DNA of 22,551 nt from Prochlorococcus sp. AG-686-P16. GTDB taxonomy: Bacteria > Cyanobacteriota > Cyanobacteriia > PCC-6307 > Cyanobiaceae. Made by a program: the position numbers and the translations under genes. The stretch is from the NCBI GenBank assembly GCA_003208695.1, contig QCVY01000006.1, positions 1 through 22,551 on the forward strand, in the 5' to 3' direction. Below the pieces are notes generated by a model. It was not told the DNA's origin. It did not search any database and saw only the letters and a program-made list of their open reading frames with translations. Positions 1-7,188 of this stretch are shown here, in pieces. Position 1 is the first letter of the stretch. Each line of letters begins with the position of its first letter.

Positions 1-882
1 TTAGCTTTAAGCAATAACATTGCTTTCTCCTTATTTTGTAACTGAGATCTCTCTTGAGTACATCTTACAGCTATTCCTGAAGGCAAATGTACAATCCTTA
101 CTGCTGTCTCTACTTTGTTAACGTTTTGTCCTCCAGCTCCGCCTGATCTACTAGTTGTAATTTCTAAATCTTTATCCGGAATATCTAATGAAATACTTTG
201 ATCTAATTTAGGCATGACCTCAACTCCAGCGAAACTAGTTTGTCTTTTACCATTTGCATTAAACGGTGAGATTCTTACTAATCTATGAGTACCTTTTTCA
301 TTTTGAAGATAACCATAAGCATATTTACCATTAACTTCAAAAGTAACGCTTTTAATTCCTGCTTCTTCTCCATCAGATAAATCAGTAATTTCTAAGCTCA
401 TTCCATTACTATCTGCCCATCTTGAATACATTCTTAATAGAATTTCCACCCAATCTTGTGCATCAGTGCCACCCGCACCAGCATTAATAGAGACGATAGC
501 AGCTTCTTTATCATATTCACCACATAATAATCTTTGGAATTCCCACTTATCTAAATTCTCTCTTAAAGTAACTAATCCTTGATGTGACTCTACAATCATT
601 TCTTCTTCAGGCTCTAAGGAATAAAGCTCAAGAGAAGCTTCAGCATCAGAAATGAACTTTTTCCATTTATCTAACAATTGAAGTTGATCTCTAACATCAT
701 CAAGGTTGAGCATATGTTTTTTTGCATCTGCCTGATTGCCCCAGAATTCTGGTTGAGCAGCAATTTGCTCTAACTCTTTTTTCTTAGCTACTAAATTGGG
801 GACGTCAAAGACAATCCTGAGCATTACCCAGGCGCTTGGTTAACTCTGAAAGATCTTTTTTAAATTCTGTTATATCTATCAA
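1..882 (-). CDS. prfB: Peptide chain release factor 2 (RF2), 3' end outside window; needs programmed +1 frameshift
   Basis: RF2 releases finished polypeptides at UGA and UAA stops on the ribosome. The minus strand encodes 25 codons from a TTG at 882-880, reaches an in-frame TGA (807-805), and continues in the +1 frame to the window edge, giving about 293 visible residues of a protein normally near 350. After the shift it shows the SPF stop-recognition tripeptide (in VRISPFNANGKRQTSF) and the catalytic GGQ loop (RSGGAGGQNVN), both diagnostic of class I factors and, for SPF, of RF2 rather than RF1. An in-frame stop at 900-898 limits the start to TTG 882-880 (or a near-cognate ATT before it), giving LIDITEFKKDLSEL. 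It is divergent from grxC. The C-terminal tail lies beyond position 1. Identity is very secure; the exact start is less so. Confidence 0.96.
804..818 (-). promoter_or_regulatory. Programmed +1 frameshift site of prfB
   Basis: Read on the minus strand, an AGGA (818-815) precedes CTT-TGA-C (810-804). CTT is codon 25; the following TGA would end translation, while a +1 slip to GAC restores the RF2 frame (D-V-P-N-L-V-A-K-K). The slippery CUU followed by UGA C, with a Shine-Dalgarno-like AGGA four bases upstream, is the known autoregulatory arrangement of bacterial prfB, where scarce RF2 makes the ribosome pause at UGA and shift. The codon position (25/26) matches the usual location. The SD-like element is shorter than the AGGGGG of E. 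coli. Confidence 0.93.
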
Positions 883-902
883 AATAGAATTTAATTGTTA
901 TT

Positions 903-936
903 TATAATCTAACAAGCACTTTTATTTAATAGTATA
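903..936. promoter_or_regulatory. Candidate divergent promoter elements between prfB and grxC
   Basis: The 76-base spacer between the two divergent genes is almost all A/T. On the plus strand a TATAAT at 903-908 would serve grxC with a leader of roughly 45 bases. On the minus strand a TATACT (complement of 931-936) would serve prfB with a leader of roughly 40 bases. No convincing -35 boxes are visible, and in DNA this AT-rich such hexamers occur often by chance. Confidence 0.3.
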
Positions 937-958
937 AAGTAAATAATATTTAAAAAAA

Positions 959-1212
959 ATGTCTAAAGTTGAAATTTATACTTGGCGATTTTGCCCATTC
1001 TGCATACGGGCGAAATCTTTACTTGAAAAAAAAATATAACTTTTACTGAACATAAAATAGATGGCGATGATAATGCAAGGGAACTCATGATGGAGAGAGC
1101 TAATGGTAAAAGAACAGTTCCTCAAATTTTCATTGATGACAAAAGTATTGGTGGTTGTGACGAACTTTATGAATTAGAAAAAGAGGACAAACTGGACTTA
1201 TTACTGAATTAG
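959..1212 (+). pseudogene. grxC: Glutaredoxin 3-type gene, frameshifted by one missing A in an A9 tract
   Basis: Glutaredoxins reduce disulfides and protein-glutathione mixed disulfides using glutathione. From ATG 959 the reading starts MSKVEIYTWRFCPFC, with the dithiol active site CPFC (residues 12-15). It then hits TAA at 1037-1039 after 26 codons, just past a run of nine A (1026-1034). One extra A would give NITFTEHKIDGDDNAREL and continue unbroken through the conserved TVPQIFI (cis-Pro) and GGCDEL motifs to TAG 1210-1212, an 84-residue glutaredoxin of normal length. It sits 5 bases upstream of gshB, a natural partner. Both halves are otherwise well preserved, so a sequencing or assembly indel, a very recent mutation, or transcriptional slippage on the A-tract are all possible. 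Confidence 0.9.
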
Positions 1213-1217
1213 ATAAT

Positions 1218-2141
1218 ATGAAATTTCTATTTGTAGTAGACCCAATAAAAAATATAAATCCATTAAAAGATTCATCTGCAGCATTAATGCAAGCTTCTTC
1301 TAAGAAAAAGGTAGAAGTATGGACTTGTACTCCTCAAGATCTAGAGGCAAGAGGAGATGAAGTGTGGGCATCTTCTTGGAGAGCTGAAGTTTGTCCATGG
1401 GTTTCTTTTAAAGAAAATAAATGTATCCCTCTTGCTGAATTTAATTGTATTTGGATGAGAAAAGATCCCCCAGTAAATGAGGGATATTTATATGCAACTC
1501 ATCTTTTAGAAGTAGCCGAAAGAAAAGGAGTAAAAGTTATAAATAAGCCTTCCTCATTACGTGCTTGGAACGAAAAATTAGGCGCATTGAGGTACAGCCA
1601 TTTGATGGCTCCAACAATAGTTGCAAGTAAAGTAAAAGATCTTATTAATTTTGCACAAATTAACCATGATGTTGTTGTTAAACCACTTGGCGGAAAAGGA
1701 GGACAAGGCGTTATTCGTCTAACTAAGGATTCTCCAGGTATTAAAGCAATGATTGAATTAATAACATCGCAAGAACAATTACCAGTAATGATGCAAAAAT
1801 TCATTCCCGAAGTAAAAGAAGGGGATAAAAGAATAATTATTGTTAACGGTGAGCCAATTGGATCAATAAATAGAATTCCTCAAGGGGGAGACTTTAGGAG
1901 TAATTTAGCTATGGGAGGTAAAGCAGAAAAAACAAACCTAACAGCTAAAGAAAAAAAGATTTGTACTGAGTTATCTCAACATTTCAAAGATGAAGGTTTA
2001 TTCTTTGTTGGTATAGATGTAATAAATGAAATGCTTAGTGAAATTAATGTAACAAGTCCAACAGGATTAAGAGAGATAGAAACTTTATCTAACAAAAGTG
2101 TTTCGGATCAAGTAATTAAAAAATTATTAGAAATTATTTAG
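1218..2141 (+). CDS. gshB: Glutathione synthetase
   Basis: This enzyme ligates glycine to gamma-glutamylcysteine with ATP, the last step of glutathione synthesis in the cytosol. The 307-residue protein has the usual bacterial GshB length (about 300-320) and layout: an N-terminal domain beginning MKFLFVVDPI, the MRKDPP motif (80-85), the ATP-grasp glycine-rich loop VVKPLGGKGGQGV (153-165), and the substrate and metal-binding end INVTSPTGLREI (276-287). It follows grxC by 5 bases on the same strand, so the two likely form a glutathione operon, and a grxC transcript would carry it. Its 3' end overlaps the convergent menF by 8 bases. Confidence 0.96.
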   Translation: MKFLFVVDPIKNINPLKDSSAALMQASSKKKVEVWTCTPQDLEARGDEVWASSWRAEVCPWVSFKENKCIPLAEFNCIWMRKDPPVNEGYLYATHLLEVAERKGVKVINKPSSLRAWNEKLGALRYSHLMAPTIVASKVKDLINFAQINHDVVVKPLGGKGGQGVIRLTKDSPGIKAMIELITSQEQLPVMMQKFIPEVKEGDKRIIIVNGEPIGSINRIPQGGDFRSNLAMGGKAEKTNLTAKEKKICTELSQHFKDEGLFFVGIDVINEMLSEINVTSPTGLREIETLSNKSVSDQVIKKLLEII

Positions 2142-3534
2142 TAGTTTTGGCAAGAAATATTTGCTTCACTAAAGATTTAAATTTCAGTTGAATCTCCTCA
2201 ATTTCTTTTTTAGAGATAGAACCTTTTACTAACCCTGAACCAGCGGTAAATTCCAGATTTTGATCAATATAACGTGCTCCTCTTATAGCTACTCTGAATT
2301 CTGAATTCCCTTCAGAATCTACCCACCCTATTGGCGAAGCATAATTTCCTCTAGAAAATGATTCAAGTGTGTTTATCCAATTAATTGCTTCCATTTTAGG
2401 AAGTCCACAGACTGCTGGAGATGGATGCAAAACTCTAAGCAAATCAAAAGGGCATATGTTATGAATCTTGGAATATACCAAAGTTTGCAAATGAGAAATA
2501 TCTCCAAAAGAAGTTACCTTTAACGAACTTTTTGTATAGTTACTAATCTTTAAAACTTCCAAAGATTTAATTAAATACTCAAGTACATAATTATGCTCTT
2601 TTATATCCTTAGAGCTTTCCATAAGAGAATCCGGATTTAAATCACTTGATACTGTTCCAGCAATAGCTTCTAAAACCAGATCTGGCTTCCTAAAAGAAAA
2701 TAATTTTTCAGGCGATGCTCCAAATATAATATCCTTACTATTTCTCCTCCAAACATATCTGCAAGTATTTGGTTGATTAGTTTTTAATTTTTTTAAAATA
2801 TTTATTAGATTTAATTTATTTTTAAAATCTATTTTGACTCTTGAAGCTAAAACTATCTTGTCAAGGCTTCCTTCCTCTACTAATTTAATTCCCTTTTTTA
2901 TTAATTGCTTCAGATTATTATTTGATAATTCTAAAGAATTCAAAAAATAATTGATCGAAGGATAATTAAAACTATTTTTACTTTTTTGATTTTTTGAATT
3001 TAAGACCTGATCCCTTATTGACCATAGTTCTTCAATTAACGTCCTCAAAGAAGATTTACCCTCTACATGTGCATTAATTCTTAACCAACAATTCTTTTTA
3101 TTTTTAATAATCAATATTTTAGGTAAAATTGCTTCTAAACCAGGAACGTCATACAAGCAATATTTTTTCTTTAGATTCTCTGAAAAAGAAAAAATATAAA
3201 TTATTTTTGAAAGCGCAGAGGTATTCGATTCATCAGTCAAATTTATTAGATTATTAAAGTTCTCATCGCTAAATTCTTTAGCTACTTTAAATTTTTTAGG
3301 CCCTTCTAAAGTTAGATATTTACATTTCTCAAGAGCTATATATGACATTTTATTATCCTCTTCCCAAAAAGAAGAAAAAGAATATTTATCAATAAAAAAT
3401 TCATATACATCAAATAAATCAACACAAGGTATCCCAATACAAATACTTACTAATCCGGAATTCACCCCTTTCTTATCGAAATTGGAAAAAACGCCTTTTA
3501 AAAAATCTGAAAAGTTTAAATTATTTTTCATCAC
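2134..3534 (-). CDS. menF: Isochorismate synthase MenF
   Basis: It converts chorismate to isochorismate, the entry step to phylloquinone (vitamin K1), the photosystem I cofactor. The 466-residue protein belongs to the chorismate-binding (anthranilate synthase component I) family. Visible landmarks are the KIVLASR segment (226-232) holding the catalytic-base Lys typical of isochorismate synthases, LEAIAGT (288-294), HPSPAVCGLP (370-379), YASPIGWVD (398-406) and AGSGLVKGS (431-439). The N-terminal 150 residues are poorly conserved, as usual. The start has two adjacent ATGs. It is divergent from menA-menC-menE, which supports the phylloquinone role over salicylate or siderophore synthesis. It converges on gshB with an 8-base overlap. 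Confidence 0.93.
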   Translation of the reverse strand: MMKNNLNFSDFLKGVFSNFDKKGVNSGLVSICIGIPCVDLFDVYEFFIDKYSFSSFWEEDNKMSYIALEKCKYLTLEGPKKFKVAKEFSDENFNNLINLTDESNTSALSKIIYIFSFSENLKKKYCLYDVPGLEAILPKILIIKNKKNCWLRINAHVEGKSSLRTLIEELWSIRDQVLNSKNQKSKNSFNYPSINYFLNSLELSNNNLKQLIKKGIKLVEEGSLDKIVLASRVKIDFKNKLNLINILKKLKTNQPNTCRYVWRRNSKDIIFGASPEKLFSFRKPDLVLEAIAGTVSSDLNPDSLMESSKDIKEHNYVLEYLIKSLEVLKISNYTKSSLKVTSFGDISHLQTLVYSKIHNICPFDLLRVLHPSPAVCGLPKMEAINWINTLESFSRGNYASPIGWVDSEGNSEFRVAIRGARYIDQNLEFTAGSGLVKGSISKKEIEEIQLKFKSLVKQIFLAKTTK

Positions 3535-3589
3535 TTATTGAAAATAACTAAAAATCATGCATTAAAGTAAAAAATGTAACTCAATTTAT

Positions 3590-3614
3590 AAACTATATTT
3601 AATAATTATAGTTT
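3590..3614. repeat. 8-bp perfect inverted repeat in the menF/menA divergent promoter region
   Basis: AAACTATA (3590-3597) and TATAGTTT (3607-3614) are perfect complements separated by nine bases, placed 18 bases before the menA ATG in the 98-base divergent spacer. The arms contain TATA-type hexamers, so this may simply be overlapping -10 elements, or an operator controlling the split phylloquinone genes. No T-run follows as in a terminator. Chance occurrence in AT-rich DNA is a serious alternative. Confidence 0.4.
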
Positions 3615-3632
3615 TTCTTAACTGCATTAATA

Positions 3633-4550
3633 ATGAATGAAAGAAATAAAAGTTTATGGAAACAAGCAATAAAATGGCCTCTTTATTCAGTAGCAATTTT
3701 ACCAGTTTTTATTTCAGGAGCTTATACCCTCAACTCTTTCAAAAATGTCAAAATATATAATTTAATTGCATTCACAATCGCTGCAATATTAATACTAATT
3801 TGGGAAAATCTAACTAATGATTTATTTGATTCAGAAACAGGAATTGATGAATTTAAATTTCATTCCATTTTAAATCTTGTGCGAAGTAAAACAATAGTTT
3901 CAATTACCGCTTATACATCTCTATTAATTGGATTATTAGTAATTGCCATTATTTCAATTTCGACGAGCATAAATGTAATGCTATTAGTCAGCGCTTGCTG
4001 CTTCTTAGGATATTTATATCAAGGACCGCCTTTCCGTTTGGGCTACCAGGGTTTAGGAGAACCATTATGTTGGTTAGCTTTTGGCCCCTTTGCTTACGCC
4101 GCTGCTTTAATTGCATTAAATCCATCAGATATATACATGATTTCTATTCCTTGGAAAGAGTCATTATTACTTGGTTCAGGATCCTCATTGGCAACCACAC
4201 TAGTACTATTTTGCTCTCATTTTCATCAGATAAAAGAAGATAAAGAACATGGTAAAAATTCACCTTTGGTTCGTTTAGGAGCGAAAAAAGGAGCTAAAAT
4301 TATTCCTTGGATAGTTTTTATAATTTATGTTTTCCAACTTTTTTTAATAATTAATGGATTTATTCCGATACTTTGTGTTCTTTTTCTTATAAGTTTTCCT
4401 CAATCATTAAAGCTTATAACTTTGTTGAAATATTCATATAACAAACCTGAAGCAATAAAAAATTGTAAATTTATTGCTATCAAATTCCAAACGCTAAATG
4501 GAATTGGATTAATAGCAGGATTTATCGTAGATTACTTGATTTATAAATGA
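3633..4550 (+). CDS. menA: 1,4-dihydroxy-2-naphthoate phytyltransferase
   Basis: This membrane prenyltransferase of the UbiA family attaches the phytyl chain to 1,4-dihydroxy-2-naphthoate to give demethylphylloquinone. The 305-residue protein is strongly hydrophobic with about eight or nine membrane segments. It carries the first metal/diphosphate motif as WENLTNDLFDSETGID (57-72) and a second acidic motif near HFHQIKEDKEHGK. It is the first gene of a plus-strand menA-menC-menE operon, overlapping menC by the four bases ATGA, and faces menF across a 98-base promoter region. The men neighbours separate it from other UbiA members such as chlorophyll synthase or homogentisate phytyltransferase. 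Confidence 0.93.
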   Translation: MNERNKSLWKQAIKWPLYSVAILPVFISGAYTLNSFKNVKIYNLIAFTIAAILILIWENLTNDLFDSETGIDEFKFHSILNLVRSKTIVSITAYTSLLIGLLVIAIISISTSINVMLLVSACCFLGYLYQGPPFRLGYQGLGEPLCWLAFGPFAYAAALIALNPSDIYMISIPWKESLLLGSGSSLATTLVLFCSHFHQIKEDKEHGKNSPLVRLGAKKGAKIIPWIVFIIYVFQLFLIINGFIPILCVLFLISFPQSLKLITLLKYSYNKPEAIKNCKFIAIKFQTLNGIGLIAGFIVDYLIYK

Positions 4551-5512
4551 ACTTAACTTTTAAAAAAAAATCTTTTTTCTTTAAATTATCTTCGAAAGTG
4601 GATAATTCAAATACAACATATAACTATAAATCTGGGTGGATAATTAAATTAAGAAATATGGAAAAGGGAGTTGGTTTTGGAGAAGTAAATCCATTGAGAA
4701 AACAAGATTTAGATGCATGTAAAATACAATTAAATCAGATTCCTAAATACGTAAATTCAAAAAATATATCTGAGTTAATAAAAAATTTTCACCCGTGCAT
4801 TCAATCAGCAATAAACTCTGCATTAGCTGAAATTGAACGAAAAATAAATTTTCAGGGAAATTATTACTTTAATGAAATTGATCAAACAGCTATACTTTTA
4901 GATCCTCATAACGCTCTTAAAGAATTAATAATCTTAAAAGGTAATAAACTTTTGAATGAGAAATCACTCACTATTAAATGGAAAGTAGGCATACAAGATA
5001 ATTTCTCCGAAGAAAAAACTCTAATAGAGATACTAAATCATTTAAAAAGTAATATAAAATTAAGAATAGATGCGAATGGTTCTTGGAAAAGAGAAATAGC
5101 TAATAGATGGGTTGATATTTTGAAAGATATTGAAAATATAGATTGGCTAGAACAGCCTCTTTCTAAAGATGATATAGAGGGTTTAAAAGAACTTAATAAA
5201 AAGATGCCAATTGCTTTAGATGAATCACTATTAAAATATCCATATTTGATTAATGAATGGGATGGTTGGCAAATTCGCAGACCTTCTCAAGAAAGAAATC
5301 CTATGCATCTTTTAAAAGAGTTAAAAGATAAAAAAGGTTTTAGATCCTTAAGCACTTCTTTCGAGACAGGCATAGGCAGAAGATGGCTTTTTCATTTATC
5401 CTCTCTACAGCTATTGGGACAAACTCCCAAAGTTCCAGGATTGGCTTTAAAAAAAAATCCTAATTCTTTTCTTTTCCTAAACGATGCTCAAAGGATATGG
5501 GATCAATTATGA
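4547..5512 (+). CDS. menC: o-Succinylbenzoate synthase (enolase superfamily)
   Basis: It dehydrates SHCHC to o-succinylbenzoate in the phylloquinone pathway. The 321-residue protein shows the enolase-superfamily barrel: the KxK strand as IKWKVG (K144, K146), metal ligands in LRIDANGSW (D175), WLEQPL (E202) and IALDES (D225), and the late STSFETGIGRRW segment (269-280). The position where most family members have a second catalytic Lys (as in IKP) reads IRRP here, with Arg at 245. The overall fold motifs and the menA/menE neighbours make the assignment strong, although catalysis with Arg is unusual. It overlaps both menA and menE by ATGA, which suggests translational coupling. Confidence 0.9.
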   Translation: MNLTFKKKSFFFKLSSKVDNSNTTYNYKSGWIIKLRNMEKGVGFGEVNPLRKQDLDACKIQLNQIPKYVNSKNISELIKNFHPCIQSAINSALAEIERKINFQGNYYFNEIDQTAILLDPHNALKELIILKGNKLLNEKSLTIKWKVGIQDNFSEEKTLIEILNHLKSNIKLRIDANGSWKREIANRWVDILKDIENIDWLEQPLSKDDIEGLKELNKKMPIALDESLLKYPYLINEWDGWQIRRPSQERNPMHLLKELKDKKGFRSLSTSFETGIGRRWLFHLSSLQLLGQTPKVPGLALKKNPNSFLFLNDAQRIWDQL

Positions 5513-6714
5513 AAAATAAAATTCATATTATTGAAGTTGAAAATAATGAAAAAGAATCTATAAAAAAAATTCTTGAAAATATAAACGATAAAAAAATAAC
5601 CTATATAAAAAATAAATCTTATAAAACTGAAGAAATATTAGAGACTATAGATATCACTGGACCTGTAATTATCTTAAATAGTAGTGGCAGTAGTGGAAAG
5701 CCTAGAAAATGCATACATAGTTTAGAAAATCTTAATTCGTCTGCCAAGGCATCTGGAATTTGGCTTGAAAAGCAAGGATTTCAATTACAAAACTGTTTAA
5801 TTTTTAATACTTTACCTTTGAATCATATCAGTGGATTAATGCCACTATTTAGAAGCAAAATATGGAGTTGTGAGCATATCAATATTTCTCCTAAATTAAT
5901 TAAAAAAACCAAGGAATTATTAGTCTTTACTAATGAGATAAAAAAAGAAAATCAACACCTGATAACATCATTAGTTCCAACACAATTAAAAAGACTTTTA
6001 TCTGAAAAAGATGGGATTAATTGGTTAAAGATTTTTGATTTAATTTGGATTGGTGGTGCATCTATATCTAGTGAAACTTCTCACAAGTGCAGACTAGAAA
6101 AAATAAATTTAGCACCCTGTTACGGATCAACTGAAACTGCTGCCATGGTTACAAGCCTAAAACCTAAGGAATTTTTAGAAGGGATTGATAATGTTGGAGA
6201 AATACTATGTGATATAAATTTAAGAATTAGTAAAAAGGGTTTAATCCAAATCAAATCAGAAAGAATAGGAATTGAATTACTTGAAGCTTCTAAAACTAAA
6301 AATTTCAAAGATAAAAATGGTTGGTGGGAAAGCAGTGATTTGGGAGAAATCCAAGAATTGAATGATTCTTCTTATTTAAAATTTATTAGAAGAATAGATA
6401 ATACTTTTAATTCTGGAGGTGAAATAGTTTTTCCAGAAGTAATTAAATTACGATTAAGTAAATTTATCTCAAATGAAAAAATTCCAATAGAAAATTTCAA
6501 GATTTCAAATATACCTAATAAAGAATGGGGAAATAAAATTGGAATCAACATTGATTTTAAAAAACAAACTTCTAAAACAGATATTGAATATTCATTAAAA
6601 ATATTAAAAAACTTTTCTAAAAATTGGCCAAAACATGAGAGACCTGAAGCTTGGATTATTGGTAAAAATCAATCAAATTACATGAAAAAATCTAATTTCA
6701 TATTTGAAAAATAG
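5509..6714 (+). CDS. menE: o-Succinylbenzoate-CoA ligase
   Basis: It adenylates o-succinylbenzoate and loads it onto CoA. It is a member of the ANL (acyl-CoA synthetase) family: phosphate loop NSSGSSGKPRK, then PLNHISGLM, WIGGASIS, the adenine-binding YGSTETAAM, WWESSDLGEI, and the hinge region RRIDNTFNSGGE. At about 401 residues it is short for the family, as cyanobacterial MenE commonly is, with a reduced C-terminal domain. I prefer ATG 5509 because it gives the same ATGA stop/start overlap seen at menA-menC; an ATG four codons earlier (5497) is also open. It is the last gene of the men operon and converges on the thioesterase with a 13-base gap. Confidence 0.92.
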   Translation: MKNKIHIIEVENNEKESIKKILENINDKKITYIKNKSYKTEEILETIDITGPVIILNSSGSSGKPRKCIHSLENLNSSAKASGIWLEKQGFQLQNCLIFNTLPLNHISGLMPLFRSKIWSCEHINISPKLIKKTKELLVFTNEIKKENQHLITSLVPTQLKRLLSEKDGINWLKIFDLIWIGGASISSETSHKCRLEKINLAPCYGSTETAAMVTSLKPKEFLEGIDNVGEILCDINLRISKKGLIQIKSERIGIELLEASKTKNFKDKNGWWESSDLGEIQELNDSSYLKFIRRIDNTFNSGGEIVFPEVIKLRLSKFISNEKIPIENFKISNIPNKEWGNKIGINIDFKKQTSKTDIEYSLKILKNFSKNWPKHERPEAWIIGKNQSNYMKKSNFIFEK

Positions 6715-6727
6715 TAACTCATGATAA

Positions 6728-7180
6728 TTAACACTCTTTTAAATTCGTATTTATATTGGAAGCCTCTATCCACCTCTCCAGTTGATCAGGTAATTTAACT
6801 TTCAATTTTGAATCAACATCTAAAGAACAATGGATGATTTTTCCTTCAGCGACATTAATTTCATCCTTTAAAAAAAATGTATTTACTTGAAATAAGTGAT
6901 TATTAATTTTTTTTGGGAATATCTTAATTGAAAGTAAATCGCCAATCTTAATAGGTGATAAAAAATTGGCTTCACAATTAACTATGGGACATATAATTTG
7001 ATTTTTATGGGATTTAGCATCGGGGAAAATATCCTGATGAGGAATACCATATATATCTATACTTTCTTCCCAACTTTCATGAGCCCATCTTAAAAGGTTG
7101 TGAAAATGTATCACTCCTGCAGAGTCACAGTCACCAAACCTTACTTTCCTTTTTAAAATCAACCAATTTTTAGGTTTCAT
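6728..7180 (-). CDS. Hotdog thioesterase, probable 1,4-dihydroxy-2-naphthoyl-CoA hydrolase
   Basis: This is a 150-residue single-domain 4-hydroxybenzoyl-CoA-thioesterase-type protein. The active-site helix is plain in VRFGDCDSAGVIHFHNLL (13-30), with an Asp (D17 or D19) as expected catalytic residue. The known cyanobacterial member of this family (Slr0204 type) hydrolyses DHNA-CoA, the step between MenB and MenA. Its position next to menE, menC, menA and menF supports the same role here, though the substrate is inferred from context. It lies 8 bases downstream of ndhH on the same strand and is probably co-transcribed with it. Confidence 0.85.
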   Translation of the reverse strand: MKPKNWLILKRKVRFGDCDSAGVIHFHNLLRWAHESWEESIDIYGIPHQDIFPDAKSHKNQIICPIVNCEANFLSPIKIGDLLSIKIFPKKINNHLFQVNTFFLKDEINVAEGKIIHCSLDVDSKLKVKLPDQLERWIEASNINTNLKEC

Positions 7181-7188
7181 TAAAAGGT

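Noticed and set aside
3535..3632. tRNA or small RNA in the 98-base menF/menA spacer
   Set aside because: The spacer is almost pure A/T, has no cloverleaf or known picocyanobacterial small-RNA motif, and is explained by divergent promoters.
3995..4243. Plus-strand 82-codon frame inside menA
   Set aside because: It is an out-of-frame overlap within a clear membrane prenyltransferase gene; no independent signal.
4562..4570. A9 tract at the start of menC as another frameshift
   Set aside because: The frame is intact through the tract, and the protein continues with all enolase-superfamily motifs.
5497..5508. Upstream ATG start for menE
   Set aside because: The ATG at 5509 gives the ATGA overlap seen at menA-menC; the upstream ATG adds four residues and remains possible but less likely.
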